Assembly: GCF_902806685.2 (NCBI RefSeq)
Contig: NC_048539.1
Location: 5,964,501 to 6,028,500 of the forward strand
Direction: 5' to 3'
DNA from: Maniola hyperantus
Lineage: Eukaryota; Arthropoda; Insecta; Lepidoptera; Nymphalidae
Length of the DNA stretch: 64,000 nt
The notes under the pieces were generated by a model. That model was not told the origin of the DNA, made no database searches, and saw nothing but the letters and a program-made list of their open reading frames with translations. Below, piece by piece: positions 37,923 through 49,990 of the stretch (position 1 is the stretch's first letter; each line of letters begins with the position of its first letter). Both the position numbers and the translations under genes were made by a program.

Positions 37923-39608
37923 TAAACGTTTTTCAAATTTTGATCATTGAAAACTTTGCAAATTGGGTACTTACCATTATTCTCTTCTTTTTTTTGATAA
38001 GCGGCTTTAGCTTGGCAAATTGGTCTATTTAATAATCGGACAAAATCGTGTGTAATAAATCTAATTTCATGTTTAACTGAGAACTTGCCTATCATAGACA
38101 CTGTAGCAAGGTTTGGAATAATATTATGATAATATTATGTCTTACTTATATTATTTATATCAACACTATTAGTATCTAATTGATCTAATTGCGAATGTTG
38201 ATCACATTGTAGAATGCATGCAATGGAACCACTGTCACGTATTTGCATATAACGCAAGGTATGAGCCATCACAGTCTAAATTATTTTTATGACATGGTTA
38301 TCTACTTGAATATCTATTATAGTATGTATAGGTAGCAGTGGCGAAGGGTGAAAATCTGAAAAAGGGAAGCCGGAAAGGTACCTACCTACCTAATTACCTA
38401 AAAGAATATCAGCTGTTCCCCATCGATTAAAGACGCTTTTTGTTTTCAAAACTCGATTTAGAAAAATGACTATCGTTACGTAACAGGAAATCTGTTAAAC
38501 AACAATCTATGTGAATTAAGGTAATTTCTGATGTTGACTTACCAAACTGAATCTAAAATACCGCGAACTTACACTTATTAGTTATTAATCACTAGCCCCA
38601 ATTTATTATATCAAAATAAAACACCACTAACAACTTTAAAAACAAACGTGCATGGACGCTTCACAAAAACAAATAATAAACAATCAAAATCAATATCAAA
38701 TCACCCTTCAAAATACAAAATACTCAAAATAGTAGCATGTACCTGTTAAAATAATACTATTAATATAATTTTTAATTTGGAGGTATAATACGGTAACTCG
38801 GATTCTAGCGGCTTAACTACGTCAAATTTGTCTGACCTGTCAGAGTTCCAAATTCGTATTCGCTACTGGGCCAGATTAAATTGGTGGGTTCCAAACGTAG
38901 AGCGAGACAGACCTAGTTCGCTCCTTTCGCTTTCGCTAGGGAAATGAAAGAGATAAATACTAAGCAAAAATCTAACTAGGGAATCCGATATTTTACGGCT
39001 TGTATGGTGTAGGACTGTAGGTGTATGTTACTTACCTACATTAGCTGTTTTGCTTTTAACTTAAATTAGTAATAACAAAAAAAATAGCATTTGTGACGAT
39101 TGAACCTTTGTATTTACGAACGTATTACCGAATTTATGTGAATAGTACCTACTTACGCTATATTATGCCAATTCTTAAAGGGAAGCCGATAGGAATCGTG
39201 TTATATTGACTCTTCGCCGCTGATAGGTAGACCTTCTGAGTTCTCTAAATTATTCTTGAGGCTAAATAAAAGTCAATCAGTAGAGGTAGGTTTTCTTAAT
39301 ATTCATTGGATGTGTAATGTATTGATGTAATTAAAACTAACAAAAATGTCCACTAGGTATACTATACTTTTTAAAATAAGCATAGGTAAAACATTTATAT
39401 CATTTTAATAACATAAAAAGGTTGTTAAAATTACATTTTGCCAATCTTCCGTTCTTGTCAGTCCTGTCTACATCTCCAAGCTATTTGTATTTTTCACTTG
39501 TCAACAATTTGCAAGCAGAAATATTTCATCATCTGATGTGGGCAGCGGATACAAGATTGCTGGGTTCAAAAACAAAATTAGTCTTCCTACAAGTTTTGAA
39601 GGTATATC

Positions 39609-39776
39609 CATCTATACTAATATTATATCTGTCTGCTTCTTCGTATAGAATTATTAGCTTGCATCCTGGCGACGACGGTCATACTTTTGATCTCGTAAAA
39701 TCAAAGAGTTTTTGAAAATCTCACCGGATTTTCAAAAACTGGGATCTGTACGAACCAAGTCGCGGGCATCATCTAG
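39609..39776 (+). mobile_element. Helitron-like element, plus, short
   Basis: ATACTAATATTATATCTGTC start and GTCGCGGGCATCATCTAG|T end; the middle is deleted. Confidence 0.55.
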
Positions 39777-39913
39777 TATAACTATTTAATGCTACAATAA
39801 TATACCAAGCTTAGCCCGAGGCCAACCTGAGGCGCATGATGACATTTCCTTTAGCAAACCCAAAAATAATAGGTAATTTGGAAATATAATCTATATTTAA
39901 AAAATATATGAGC

Positions 39914-40010
39914 TTGGTATATGAAAGGACTGAAGCTGACTGACTGACTGACTGATTAATCAACGCACAGCTCAAACTTCTGGACGGATCAGGCTTAAAT
40001 TTGGCAGACG
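39914..40010 (+). mobile_element. Helitron-like element, 5' half only
   Basis: Contains the CTGA run and ACGCACAGCTCAAACTTCTG, then ends abruptly after TTTGGCAGACG; the CTAG end is missing. Confidence 0.55.
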
Positions 40011-40616
40011 TGCAAAAGATTCACGGATTGCAATTTTGTATGGAGAAAAGTAACACGGACGAGGCTTGGAAGACTCGGCAATGGCACGGTCTTCTAACTG
40101 ATACATTCAGTCGGTATCTTCTTACATTTTCCGATCTGTGTGTCTCGGACGTGACACGGCTCGGGCCCGGCACGGTCTAGCATAAATCATCCTGTAATAT
40201 AAGGATAAAGGGCAATATTATGAATTGTAGGTGTTTAATATTAATAACCCTAATCTAATCCTATTTGATTAAACATGCCATGCCATCCATTAACGGATGG
40301 ACATTCGCTTAACTAAGTTTGCTGCCCCTAAACGTATGTCCCTCGTGGTAAGTAAATATAGATGATGGAATTGGGTTTCATACGATCAATACCTTTACGA
40401 TCTTGTAAGGGTTTTAACCTAGATACAAAATTGTACACACCCTTCTTACATAACAACAGTGAAGATAGCTCAAAAAGGTCAAGGTTGGACGAGAAGTAAA
40501 AACCCTTAAGTTCGACCTCGCCCAATGAACTATTCAATAGTTTTCTCATCTTTGCAGCTTCATATTTAGGTTGAAGCCTGAAAAGGAATAGTAATCATAG
40601 GAATCAAAGGAATATA

Positions 40617-40824
40617 TTATCAAAATATCGTGAGAAATACATACCTGAGTGTTCTTCATAATGCTCTCAAAGGTGTGTGAATTCCAATTGCATCTGCCAA
40701 TTCGTCTCTGCCGCCGCAGCAATTGGCCAGTCTGGTGGACTATAGCTAAACCCTTCCCTTCTGAGAAGAGACCAGTTCTCAATTGTGAGCCGGCAATGGG
40801 TTGATCATGATGATGACGATGAGG
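40617..40824 (+). repeat. SINE, 3' part
   Basis: Starts at ATCAAAATATCGTGAGAAA and runs to GGCAATGGGTTGATCATGAT. No tRNA head. Confidence 0.6.
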
Positions 40825-41270
40825 CTTCAATACTATATTAAATACGGATGTGGACCCAGGAAAAAGCTGGTCATAAATCTGGCTGGTTATAAATCGTAAA
40901 TACCGCTTGTTAGTCCTTCAAATCTAATTTCTGATACGATACATAAACACACCAACTTTAAAAATAAATTGTACCCACGCGGACAACCTTGGGACTTTGT
41001 TGCACCCAATTTGTCATTGTTGCTTACACCAACGTTAGAAACTTTCATTGGGTCACTAATTTCATAGCATTCTTAGGCATTTCCAGCTAGCATGCCTAGG
41101 CAAAATCAATAGTCTTGTTTCATGATAGTCGAGCAATTGGATTTTATTTCATTTAAAAGAATCTTGTTTTGATTGTTATTATTTATTCATTATTGCAGCT
41201 TTTTTTCGGTACAGGAAAGTAATAGTTTCTCCAATGGACAAACAAAAGGTTAATGTGCTGCGTTGTAAAA

Positions 41271-41464
41271 TCCATACTAAGAATATTATAAATGCCATAG
41301 TGTGTCTGTCTGCTGCTAGATTTTCACGACCCTTCTGTGTAACAGAGAATGCTTGCATCCCCGGAAAGGACAATAGGGTACTTTTTGTCTCGGAAAATCA
41401 AAGAGCTCCCACAGGATTCTTGAAAACCTAAATTCACATCGACAAAGTCGCGGGCATCAATCAA
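41271..41464 (+). mobile_element. Helitron-like element, plus
   Basis: CATACTAAGAATATTATAAA start, GTCTGTCTGC tract, CGGAAAATCAAAGAG body, end GTCGCGGGCATCAATCAAG. Confidence 0.55.
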
Positions 41465-41575
41465 GTAAAGAGGTTCAACGTATTATATTTGAAGATTTTT
41501 CTGACAAATCCAGTTTGTTTTTTAAGTATAGTTGTAAGTTATAGTAATTGTAGTATTGAAGCCGTGTGCGGTGAT

Positions 41576-41607
41576 GTTGATACGCAAGGACGTTGATACG
41601 CAAGGAC
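41576..41607 (+). repeat. Two perfect 16-bp tandem units
   Basis: GTTGATACGCAAGGAC repeated exactly twice. Confidence 0.8.
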
Positions 41608-41753
41608 GGCCGCATTCATGTCTACTCGCAAATTCCACTATGTGGAACATTCGCATTTATTTTATTCATCGTCTTGGTCACTCGTAAAACACTGTCATCG
41701 CGCGTTATTTTTTTTATTTGTTCTTCAATTTGTTCATGTTTTATTTTAAAAAA

Positions 41754-41978
41754 TTAGCTTATGCTCGCGACTTCGTCCGCGTGGACAACACAAATTTCAA
41801 ACCACTATTTCACACCCTTAGCGGTTGAATTTTCAAAAATCCTTTCTTAGCGGATGCCTACGTCATAGTAGGTATCTGCATGCCAAATTTCAGCCCGATC
41901 TGTCCAGTAGTTTGAACTGTGCTTTGATAGATCAGTCAGTCAGTCAGTTATTCACCTTTGCCTTTTATATATTTAAGA
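41754..41978 (-). mobile_element. Helitron-like element, minus orientation
   Basis: Reading the minus strand it starts TCTTAAATATATAAAAGG, has the CAGT/CTGA run, and ends AAGCTAA (a permitted CTRR end). The hairpin GTCCGCGTGGAC is at 41776-41787. Confidence 0.72.
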
Positions 41979-42154
41979 ATTTAAGATTAATTTTTAAATA
42001 AATCTTAAAAAGCGAGCCTGGAGTAAATAAGTATAGTTTTAATACTTACTTTAAGATTAATATTCGATAGTCTAAAAATTACTGCCATTCCCTACTTAAA
42101 TCTTAATCTAAATAAAGCTCAATGCGGACATCAGGACATTTACCTACAGTATTT

Positions 42155-42370
42155 TCTAAAAATATATAAGAAAAAGCTGACTGACTGACTGATCTATCAA
42201 TGCACAGCTCAAACTAATGGACGGATCGGGCTGAAATTTGGCATGCAGAAAGAGATTGTGACGTAGACATCCGCTAAGAAATTATTTTTGAAAATTCAAC
42301 ACCTAAGGGGCTAAAACGGGGATTTGAAATTTGTGTAGTCCACGCGGATGAAGTCGCAAACACAAACCAG
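42155..42370 (+). mobile_element. Helitron-like element
   Basis: Starts TCTAAAAATATATAAG with a short CTGA run and full body. The end is mutated to ACCAG instead of GCTAG. Confidence 0.7.
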
Positions 42371-42855
42371 TTATTTATATGTAAATACAAACGGATAAAT
42401 TCTTGGACTGGATATATTACATAAGCGCACATGCTCACAGTTTCACGTGTAGGTGAGCAGTAGAAATATATGTGAACATACTAGGATACATGTCCATTTC
42501 CTCCCTATTGCACCAATTGCGCTCATTTGCGGACGACACTGGACTAATTGCGGTACACAATTAGCAGCGGAATGAACGCGTACCTCACGACATTCGGCCG
42601 TGACATTCAATGTAATTAGCCATGAAACGCTTAATAACAGTATCTGATACACTGATACCCAAACATGTTTTACACGAATTAAGGCTTCAGAATGAAACAC
42701 ATCTGTTCTCTCTGCGTCCCATCCGTCCACCAAGGATCATCCTGTGGATGAAGTTGCACCATGTGCCTCGGTTCTTTGCATATAGACATGCAGACACTCG
42801 TAGACTTGGCTATCGAGAATGGTGCGGATTTGATGCAACTAACGCATCGGACTAC

Positions 42856-43072
42856 GTTCTGTGCGTTTTAAGCAATCAAATATCACTTGCTTTAACGGTG
42901 AAGGAAAACATCGTGAGGAAACCTGCGTGCCTGAAAGTTTTCCATAATGTTCTCAATGGCGTGTTAAGCCAATTCGCACCTGACCAGCGCGGCGTGGTGG
43001 ATTATTGGCCAACCCATATTCGTTCTGAGAGAAGACCCGTGCTCAATAGTAAGCCGGCGATGGGTTGATGAT
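42856..43072 (+). repeat. SINE, 3' part
   Basis: TGCGTTTTAAGCAATCAAAT through CATCGTGAGGAAACCTGCGT to GGCGATGGGTTGATGAT. The 148-codon frame at 42622-43068 ends in it and is not a gene. Confidence 0.62.
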
Positions 43073-43079
43073 ATTGAAT

Positions 43080-44742
43080 TAAGAGATAAAAATACAAAAA
43101 GAAGATGAGAGATATATCCCTCAGTTTGAAGATTGATACTGGATGAAACAATTGCCTTTTAATAATTTCTTAGTGAGACTATTACACAACCTCCCAAGGC
43201 TAAAATCAGTAATTTTGAACGGCACGATAATCCGTGTAGTAGGCACAATAGGTTATCCCAATACTGTAGCAAGCTACGATTGATAACACTCAAAAGGGGC
43301 GCTACGCTCTGCTAAACATGTAACAACAATAAAAGAACCAATCAGCTTTCTTGGGTCTTGGTAAGTCCCAAGAAAGAACCGGTGCTTTGTGAATTGTGAC
43401 TCAACTGTTACTTTAATTTGATTTTCCTCATACCATCTTGATTCACGTATCTTATCGGTATTTAAGGGTGACGATGTGGGTATTTATATAAAAAACCACA
43501 TCATAAAGTTTGTAAGATTATATTATGTATTAGGAATATTTCAATTGACATTATTGTTTCTTTCGCGATTCATACTCAATGGGTCTTAATATCATACTTG
43601 TCTAGTTACATATTTTATGTATTGCATAAAATATTAATACATAATATTTCCTTTTTCTTTTTCGATGTTAATGATAAGATTGTTAATTTCTTATCTCATG
43701 CCAACGAATAATTATTGTACACTTTATTTGTATAAGTACTTACTTCAATTAATTGAAAGATTACCTCCGAGAACTTAATGATAATCCAGTAAAACGTGCA
43801 AGGTAAAGTCAAGTAGACGTAAATCCTGTTTGACCTTAAATTCAGTTTAATAGGAATTCCTAAACAATGTTCAGAAAGAATAAGATAAATGTAGCAGCTC
43901 TGTTTTACTGCATCTTGATTAAATAATTTTTTATTAATCGTATATTCTTGGCCAAGGAACATTTATCGCTATTTTAAGATTCTAAACTGTCCATAATATT
44001 CAAACAATTCGATTCTGATTCATATCAACCAAAAATATTATAAAGCCCCAGATAGGCAAAGCTCATGCAATTGTATTTTAAAAAGTGACGACAATTAATT
44101 CATACGCGTGTGTGTGACTTTATAATATGCGTAGCGATTAGCGACACACAGACTACAGATATTGGCGCGGGTTTGAAGCACCTTTTGACACTTTCGAGCA
44201 TGCTTGCTTCAAAAAATGCGATCCGTTACCGGGTTGATATCAATTGAATTCTATGTGATATCAACTTACACCTACATCGCCAATCATGAACATATTCAAA
44301 AACGTTCTGAATGCGAACTGTTATAGCTACTGTAGTGGGCAGATATTGACATTGAACGGGTAATAAGCGCTACCAAGACTACGATTAACTGTGTCAACAC
44401 AAAAGACAGGCTGGACATCTATTGCACCTTTATAAATAGTAGGTGAATTTAAATGTGCTGCGGTAGTTATATGTTCCTTTGTCTCGTAAAATGCTAGCGC
44501 AATAAAAGACCTTCACTGTCATTAGGGTCAACTAGCTTATAATTCAAATCGCCACCACAATACCCATTCACTCACGCATATTGTGTCTTTTTCCATAATA
44601 TGTATTGTCGATTTGACTTGCATGTGCAATCGTAATATCATATGCAATATTATAACTGTAAGCCAAGAAAAAAACTGTTTTGTTCTTGTTTGCCTATCGA
44701 AGCTTTCTTATAAGGTAACATCGGTCGCTATTATATTAATTA
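43080..44742. other. Intron 1 segment without exons seen
   Basis: Contains only the small hairpin at 43351 and AT-rich sequence. Confidence 0.45.
43351..43378. repeat. Short hairpin CTTTCTTGGG
   Basis: CTTTCTTGGG and CCCAAGAAAG around GTCTTGGTAAGT-like spacer. Confidence 0.55.
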
Positions 44743-45508
44743 CTAGCTGATCCCCGCGGCTTCGCCCGCGTAGATTTAGGTTTTTAAAGATCCCGTATAG
44801 CCTATGTCACTCAGGAATAATGTAGCTTTCTACTGGTGAAAGAATTTTTAAAATCGGTTCAGTAGTTCTAAAGATTACCCCCTACAAACAAACTTAACGA
44901 CATCGGGCCGTGCAGCAGAAATCGTAATATTTTAATTTCGCCATAACTTCAAAACCAAACGTCCAATTTTAATCATTCAAAGACCAAATATTATCTCCAT
45001 AAACTGTTCTTAGTGATGAAATCATTTATTTTGATAAGGATTAATAGCATGAGTAAAATAAACGCGTTTAAATGTAGTCCAAAAAAAATTCAAGATTTTT
45101 AAATAAAAAAATAGTTGCTGTGCCTCACTCGACATAGATGGGTATAGTGTGTCGCGGACTTTTTTGTAGATATTTATAAGATCTACAATTAATTAGAACA
45201 TTTTATGGTTCTATCTTTTATAGTTTAGGCAGCGTACGCAAAATAAGTAACTTTTCTGGTTGATTTTTTACACCTTGTGTCCGAAAAACCCAAATATCTT
45301 ACGGAACCCTATTTTTTTCCAAAATAAAATATAGCCTATGTTACTCGTGGATAATGTAGCTTTCGAATGGTGAAAGAATTTTTAAAATCGGTCCAGTAGT
45401 TTTTGAGCCTATTCAGTACAAACAAACAAACAAACAAACAAACAAACAAACAAACAAACAAACAAACAAACAAACAAACAAAGTTTTCCTCTTTATAATA
45501 TTAGTGTA
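44743..45508 (-). mobile_element. Helitron-like element, minus, with CAAA microsatellite
   Basis: CTAGCTGATCCCCGCGGCTT right end at 44743. A second partial body at 45320-45415 is followed by about sixteen CAAA units (45419-45482) and TTTATAATATTAGTGTAG. Probably two nested copies. Confidence 0.58.
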
Positions 45509-46165
45509 GATTCTGAAATGGTTTTCTTATAATATCAAATTGTTACTACGCAGCTTGCAAAAAATACAAAACAAATTAATATAATATTTTAATTACATAA
45601 TACTGCTTATTTTACTTAATATATTTCGTCATAAGAGTCAGTATGAGTAAGTCATTTAGTTATTGCGCCAGTTACTTACAAACCCGTATCAAAACGTAGA
45701 CCACATGCATTAAATGCGTTCCACATTGATGAATTATGGTCATACTACAGCCCAACTTCTCTAATTTTACATTTTCTTTCTAATTACCATAATACTGAAA
45801 AAGACCACCAAAAAAAGTTTCTGATTCTGTTAAAATGAATCAGTTTCCGTGATCTGTTTTTAGTAGTTACAGTTGTAGGAATTGAAAGTCTATTAACGAC
45901 AACGAATTTGAAAGCGATACGTAATATGTGTGGTTTATACTAAATACTTTTCGCATCCGCATTCTTAAAGGATTTTGTCTTCTTTGCCTGTGTAGTATTT
46001 ACCTTTCAGCAGGTTTATTAAATTCTTAAAATCCCTATCTAATATCTATACTATATGTATCAATATCTAAACAAACGCTTTGAATAGTGTTTTTGAGTAT
46101 TCTCTTATTATCACTACTACAGGTAAAGATAAGATCGATTAGTTGTTAGGTCATATATAGTAAAA

Positions 46166-46378
46166 CTAGTTTCTTCCCGCAACTTCGTCCGCGTAGACAA
46201 CACTAATTTCAAACCCCTATTTTACCTCTTTAGGTATTGAATTTTCAAACATCCTTTCTTAGTGGATGTCTACGTCAGAGTAGCTATCTGCATGCCAAAT
46301 TTCAGCCCGATCCATTCAGTAGTTCGAGCTGTGCGTTGATAAATCAGTCAGTCAGCTTTTGCTTTTATATATTTAAGA
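46166..46378 (-). mobile_element. Helitron-like element, minus orientation
   Basis: CTAG end at 46166-46169 next to A, and GA|T at 46377-46379 (A|TC on the minus strand). The body is well preserved. Lies in intron 1. Confidence 0.72.
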
Positions 46379-46800
46379 TGAGTTACCCTTAGGTAAATGA
46401 TTAATCTTCACTCTCCAGTCTCCAGATTGGAGGCCAAACATTTATCTAAGGAGTTGCGTACCTACTGGGTACTTCCTGATTCAGAGTTATATTGACAATA
46501 GTCAGTGATTTATTGTCGAATATTGATCTCTTTGCTTCATCATAACTGACCTAATTTTCCGTCATTGCACTTTCGTTTCCTCGTTGGTATGAAAGAAATG
46601 AAACAGACGCGACGGTCTTTCCCTTCGTATAACTTATCCGTCCGGTTGTGCAATAGTAAATAATCACGACTGGGCACCGCGTGCGTGTGATAGTGCGCGT
46701 AGGCCGTTTCACAATATCCACGAGTCCACGAGTCATCGACCTCGTGTTTCTGTAGGTTACTAGATACAATACGCGTTTCCGTACCCACTTAAAGTCTGTC

Positions 46801-46960
46801 TTAATAATAATAATAATAATAGTTTTTTATTTTCAGGCATAAAACAACCCATATACACATTTACAAATTACAATAAAATAAAATTAACACTATAAAACAT
46901 ACACATACCTTACTTATGCAAAACAATAAGTAAGTTCATATAATTTTTGTAGACCGTAAA
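46801..46960 (-). repeat. Possible LINE 3' end
   Basis: An AATAATAAT run then TAGTTTTTTATTTTCAGGCA, a motif I associate with reverse-oriented LINE tails in moths. AT-rich without coding content. Confidence 0.35.
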
Positions 46961-47099
46961 AAATTAACTAGTTAGCGCTACTTTGTATTGACGTCAATTA
47001 TATTGTACACGAAACCTCTTACGAATTAAAGAAACGGGTCTTAGAATAGTGTATTCTTTTATTTTTTATTTATTTAACTTTATTTATAGTAATTTTATA

Positions 47100-47470
47100 C
47101 TAAAACGTAAATATACACGTACTATAATTGCAAAGCTGGTCGTTGGTGATTATACTAAGTGAACGAATGAAGACTTCACACTTTGCTATATTAAAGAATA
47201 GGCGGTCACTCCAAGATTTTGCATAGAAACCCAACTCTACATGATCGCTCGCGCCCCTTTGTAATCTCGCTCTGATGGCGACCGCCGCGCCGCCCGCGCC
47301 GCGCGCGGCTGACGTTCCCACTTCGTAGTCGCTTTGGTCGCGTAGGTTTGGACGATGCTTTATGCGATTAACATGCAACCCTTCTGGATTGGATGACTCT
47401 CTGTTACTGTCAGTTTTTGATTGCTCTATGGTTGCGACAACTGCAGACAAGTTTGGCAACAGCGCTGCAG
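47100..47470 (-). other. GC-rich block with a 119-codon minus frame, gene status doubtful
   Basis: Minus frame 47459-47100 begins MPNLSAVVATIEQSK and includes an Arg/Ala/Gly-rich centre from a CGCCGCGCCGCCCGCGCC run. Composition differs strongly from the surroundings. No domain recognised, no splice model found. It could be an exon of another gene, a decayed retrocopy or chance. Confidence 0.2.
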
Positions 47471-47774
47471 AAATTTAGTGATAAGCGCAGCTTTTTTTTA
47501 ATTACCATTTGCTTGCATAATGGTTCTCGAATCTATCCGCTTACCATTGATTAGTGTTAGTTACAATTGCCCATGATTCAAGATTATAAATCCTGTTTTT
47601 TTTTCTCTCGATTTCTCAAGATTGCGTGCAGTTGATTGAGTAATGTGTTTTCTCATGGATTGTCGATTGCTAATATGTATCGTTACTTGGAAACATTGTA
47701 ATTGTTATGACAATTTTGTAACAAAGTTTGATTAGTTTGCTTTGTTGATAGAAGAAGTAGATAGTAGATAATAT

Positions 47775-47928
47775 AGTACGCGACACGTCGAAATGGCAAG
47801 CGGGGAGGGAAAGTCCCGCACACCCGCACAGCCCTTGCGCTGTGCTTGTGCGGGTGAGCGCGGGTGACGTGTGGGTGTACGGGGCGTCCCCACGCCTCAC
47901 ACCCCGATTGCCATCTCGACCTGACGCG
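47775..47928. mobile_element. GC-rich MITE copy 2
   Basis: Left CGCGACACGTCGAAATGGCA, right TGCCATCTCGACCTGACGCG. The core is longer, with added GTGCGGGTGAGCGCGGGTG repeats. Explains the 70-, 96- and 115-codon frames here. Confidence 0.65.
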
Positions 47929-48114
47929 GAATATACACATTTTACGGTTAACGATGTCAAGTGGTTTGTACAAAATAAATCAATATCTTGAACCATTACA
48001 ATGTTTAATAATCCCAAACCACTTATATCTTAATATTATGTTATTAAATCACAATAATATTTATGTTTTGGATTGATGGTTGCTGTTTTTAATGTGCCTA
48101 TTATTTTAAATTAA

Positions 48115-48415
48115 ATGATGCATGCGATTTCGTCCGCATGGATTTAGGTGTTTTCCCGTGGGAACTCTTTGATTATCCGGGGTAAAAATTAGCCTATACC
48201 CGTCTCCGGGATACCAGCTTTCTCTGAGATAAATAGTTGATGTTCGTGAATTTAGGTTTTTAAAAAGTGGGAGTTCCCACGGAATTTATTTTCTAGGTGA
48301 AAAAAGTAGACAGTCTCGGAGCTGTCTCTGCACGAAATTTTATCAAAATTGGTGTTAAAGATGAGCCATGAAAATGAAACAGACAGACAGACACTCTTTT
48401 GCATTTATCATATTA
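48115..48415 (-). mobile_element. Helitron-like element, minus
   Basis: GCGATTTCGTCCGCATGGAT right end, GGGAACTCTTTGATTATCCG body, CAGACAGACAGACA tract and CATATTAGTA end. Confidence 0.55.
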
Positions 48416-49049
48416 GTATACTATGAACTAGTGACCGCTCGGCGTAATTATTATAAATCCTCTGTTCCATATTTATATGGGAATTTCGAAAAATGCGCCT
48501 TGCTTTATCTACATTATAATAGGGAACCTCTGTGCCAAACAGCTTTCACGGTCCAAGTTATAAGTTTTCTATTTGTGCGTTTAGAGTAACATGCAAGTGT
48601 CTGTTTGTATCGTATATTCATTCTATATTATTAATAGTAATCTGTCATACAATCCGGCGTAATGGACACCGTGGACATAGTATTATGTATAAGCAGCAAC
48701 ATTCTTTGTGGCTGTGGTTTATAAGCCGTCAAGAGTTTCTTTATTTTGAGCGAATTGTATAATTGTTATTTATCTTACAAGTGCGGTAAGTTAGTGATTA
48801 AGGTCGAGGCTTAAAGAAACTCGAGCCAATGCACGCGTGTCTGATATCACTTTTTTGAATAAAAGGCATCCGAAACTTTCCTTAATATACTTACCAGAAA
48901 AAGAAGTATGAAAGAAATAGTTTCTTATAACCGCACAGTCTTTGCAGGCGGTTCGGTAATATTTTTATAGCAATTGCGCCTTAATAGTCATCTACTTTCA
49001 AAGTGTTACGATGCTGAAATAAGAGCAAATTTAGGAAAGCCTATTTCAC

Positions 49050-49230
49050 AGATCCCACCCCCTTCGCTCAATCACGTTGCAACGGGTGGAACGGATTGAC
49101 GTGATTGCATGGGTATAGATAAAGACCTGGAAAGTGACATAGGCAATTTTTTATTCCGGAATATCAAAGAGTTCCCACAGGATTTTTAAAAACTTAAATA
49201 CACGGAGACGAAGTCGCGGGCATCATCTAG
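49050..49230 (+). mobile_element. Helitron-like element, plus
   Basis: CAATCACGTTGCAACGGGTG block, GAATATCAAAGAGTTCCCAC body and GTCGCGGGCATCATCTAG|T end. Confidence 0.55.
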
Positions 49231-49344
49231 TTTATAATATCTTTGTCTGTAATAAATTTTTTCAATGTTTGACATTTTTATGTTTGTAAAGTAACTTATT
49301 CAGACTAAGTTTGTCCTATAGTTTAATTAAAAAACTTGTCAGAA

Positions 49345-49670
49345 AAAACTGGTCAAGTGTGAGTCGGACTCGCAGACGAAGGGTTCCGTCGGTAGTCGGT
49401 ACCATCGTCCAAGATATAACACTAGCACAATATTATGTACTTCTTAATTTTTTTTAATTTACATGGCGGCCATACTGACATTCGCCATCTTGGTGTTTTA
49501 TTATTTGTTGTTATAGCGGCATTAGAAATACATACTCTGTGAAAATTTCAACTCTCTACCTATTACGGTTCATAAGATACAACCCGCTGATAGACAGACG
49601 GACAGGAGGTCGGACAGCGAAAGCGTAATAAGGTCGCGTTGGTACCCTTCGGGTATGGAACCCTATAAAG
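49345..49670 (-). repeat. GGGTTCCGT family element, minus
   Basis: Starts CAAGTGTGAGTCGGACTCGC and ends CTTCGGGTATGGAACCCTA, with CCCGCTGATAGACAGACGG inside. Confidence 0.6.
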
Positions 49671-49814
49671 AAATGTTGCTGGTCTAAAAATAACTTATCA
49701 AATATAGTTTTCCGTTCTAAACCGAGCAATAAATCGGTAGTAATGTCTCTGATAACGTGCACGCCAATAATCTTAATGAGAACATGTAGACACGAGATAA
49801 AGCAGAATCAGCGA

Positions 49815-49990
49815 TGTTTGTAAATATAGGAGTGCGATCGCGTCCGGTGTCAAGGACGCGCCCTCCATCTCCTCCACTTCTCCGATTAGCTCGAGCGAGT
49901 CCACTTTACCAAGACCTCTTCACACATGCTCACTTGACCGCACTGTGAACATCTAACGAAACGTCGCGGGCCACTTGTAAATGGCTCCTC
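49815..49990 (+). other. GC-rich block in intron 1, function unknown
   Basis: GTGCGATCGCGTCCGGTGTC, GGACGCGCCCTCCATCTCC and ACGTCGCGGGCCACTTG stand out from AT-rich flanks. A 41-codon frame from 49815 stops at 49938-49940 and looks like chance. Could be an enhancer, an alternative first exon or an old repeat. Confidence 0.25.

Noticed and set aside
42622..43068. 148-codon plus-strand frame
   Set aside because: Its second half is the SINE body; the first half shows no family signature.
46540..46788. Two overlapping minus frames of 82 and 72 codons
   Set aside because: Two phases of the same stretch, no start, splice or domain evidence.
47670..48017. Overlapping minus frames of 115 and 96 codons
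   Set aside because: Explained by the GC-rich MITE at 47775-47928.
48780..48840. Another SINE head (AGTTAGTGATTAAGGTCGAG)
   Set aside because: Too diverged to place; no B box or body follows.
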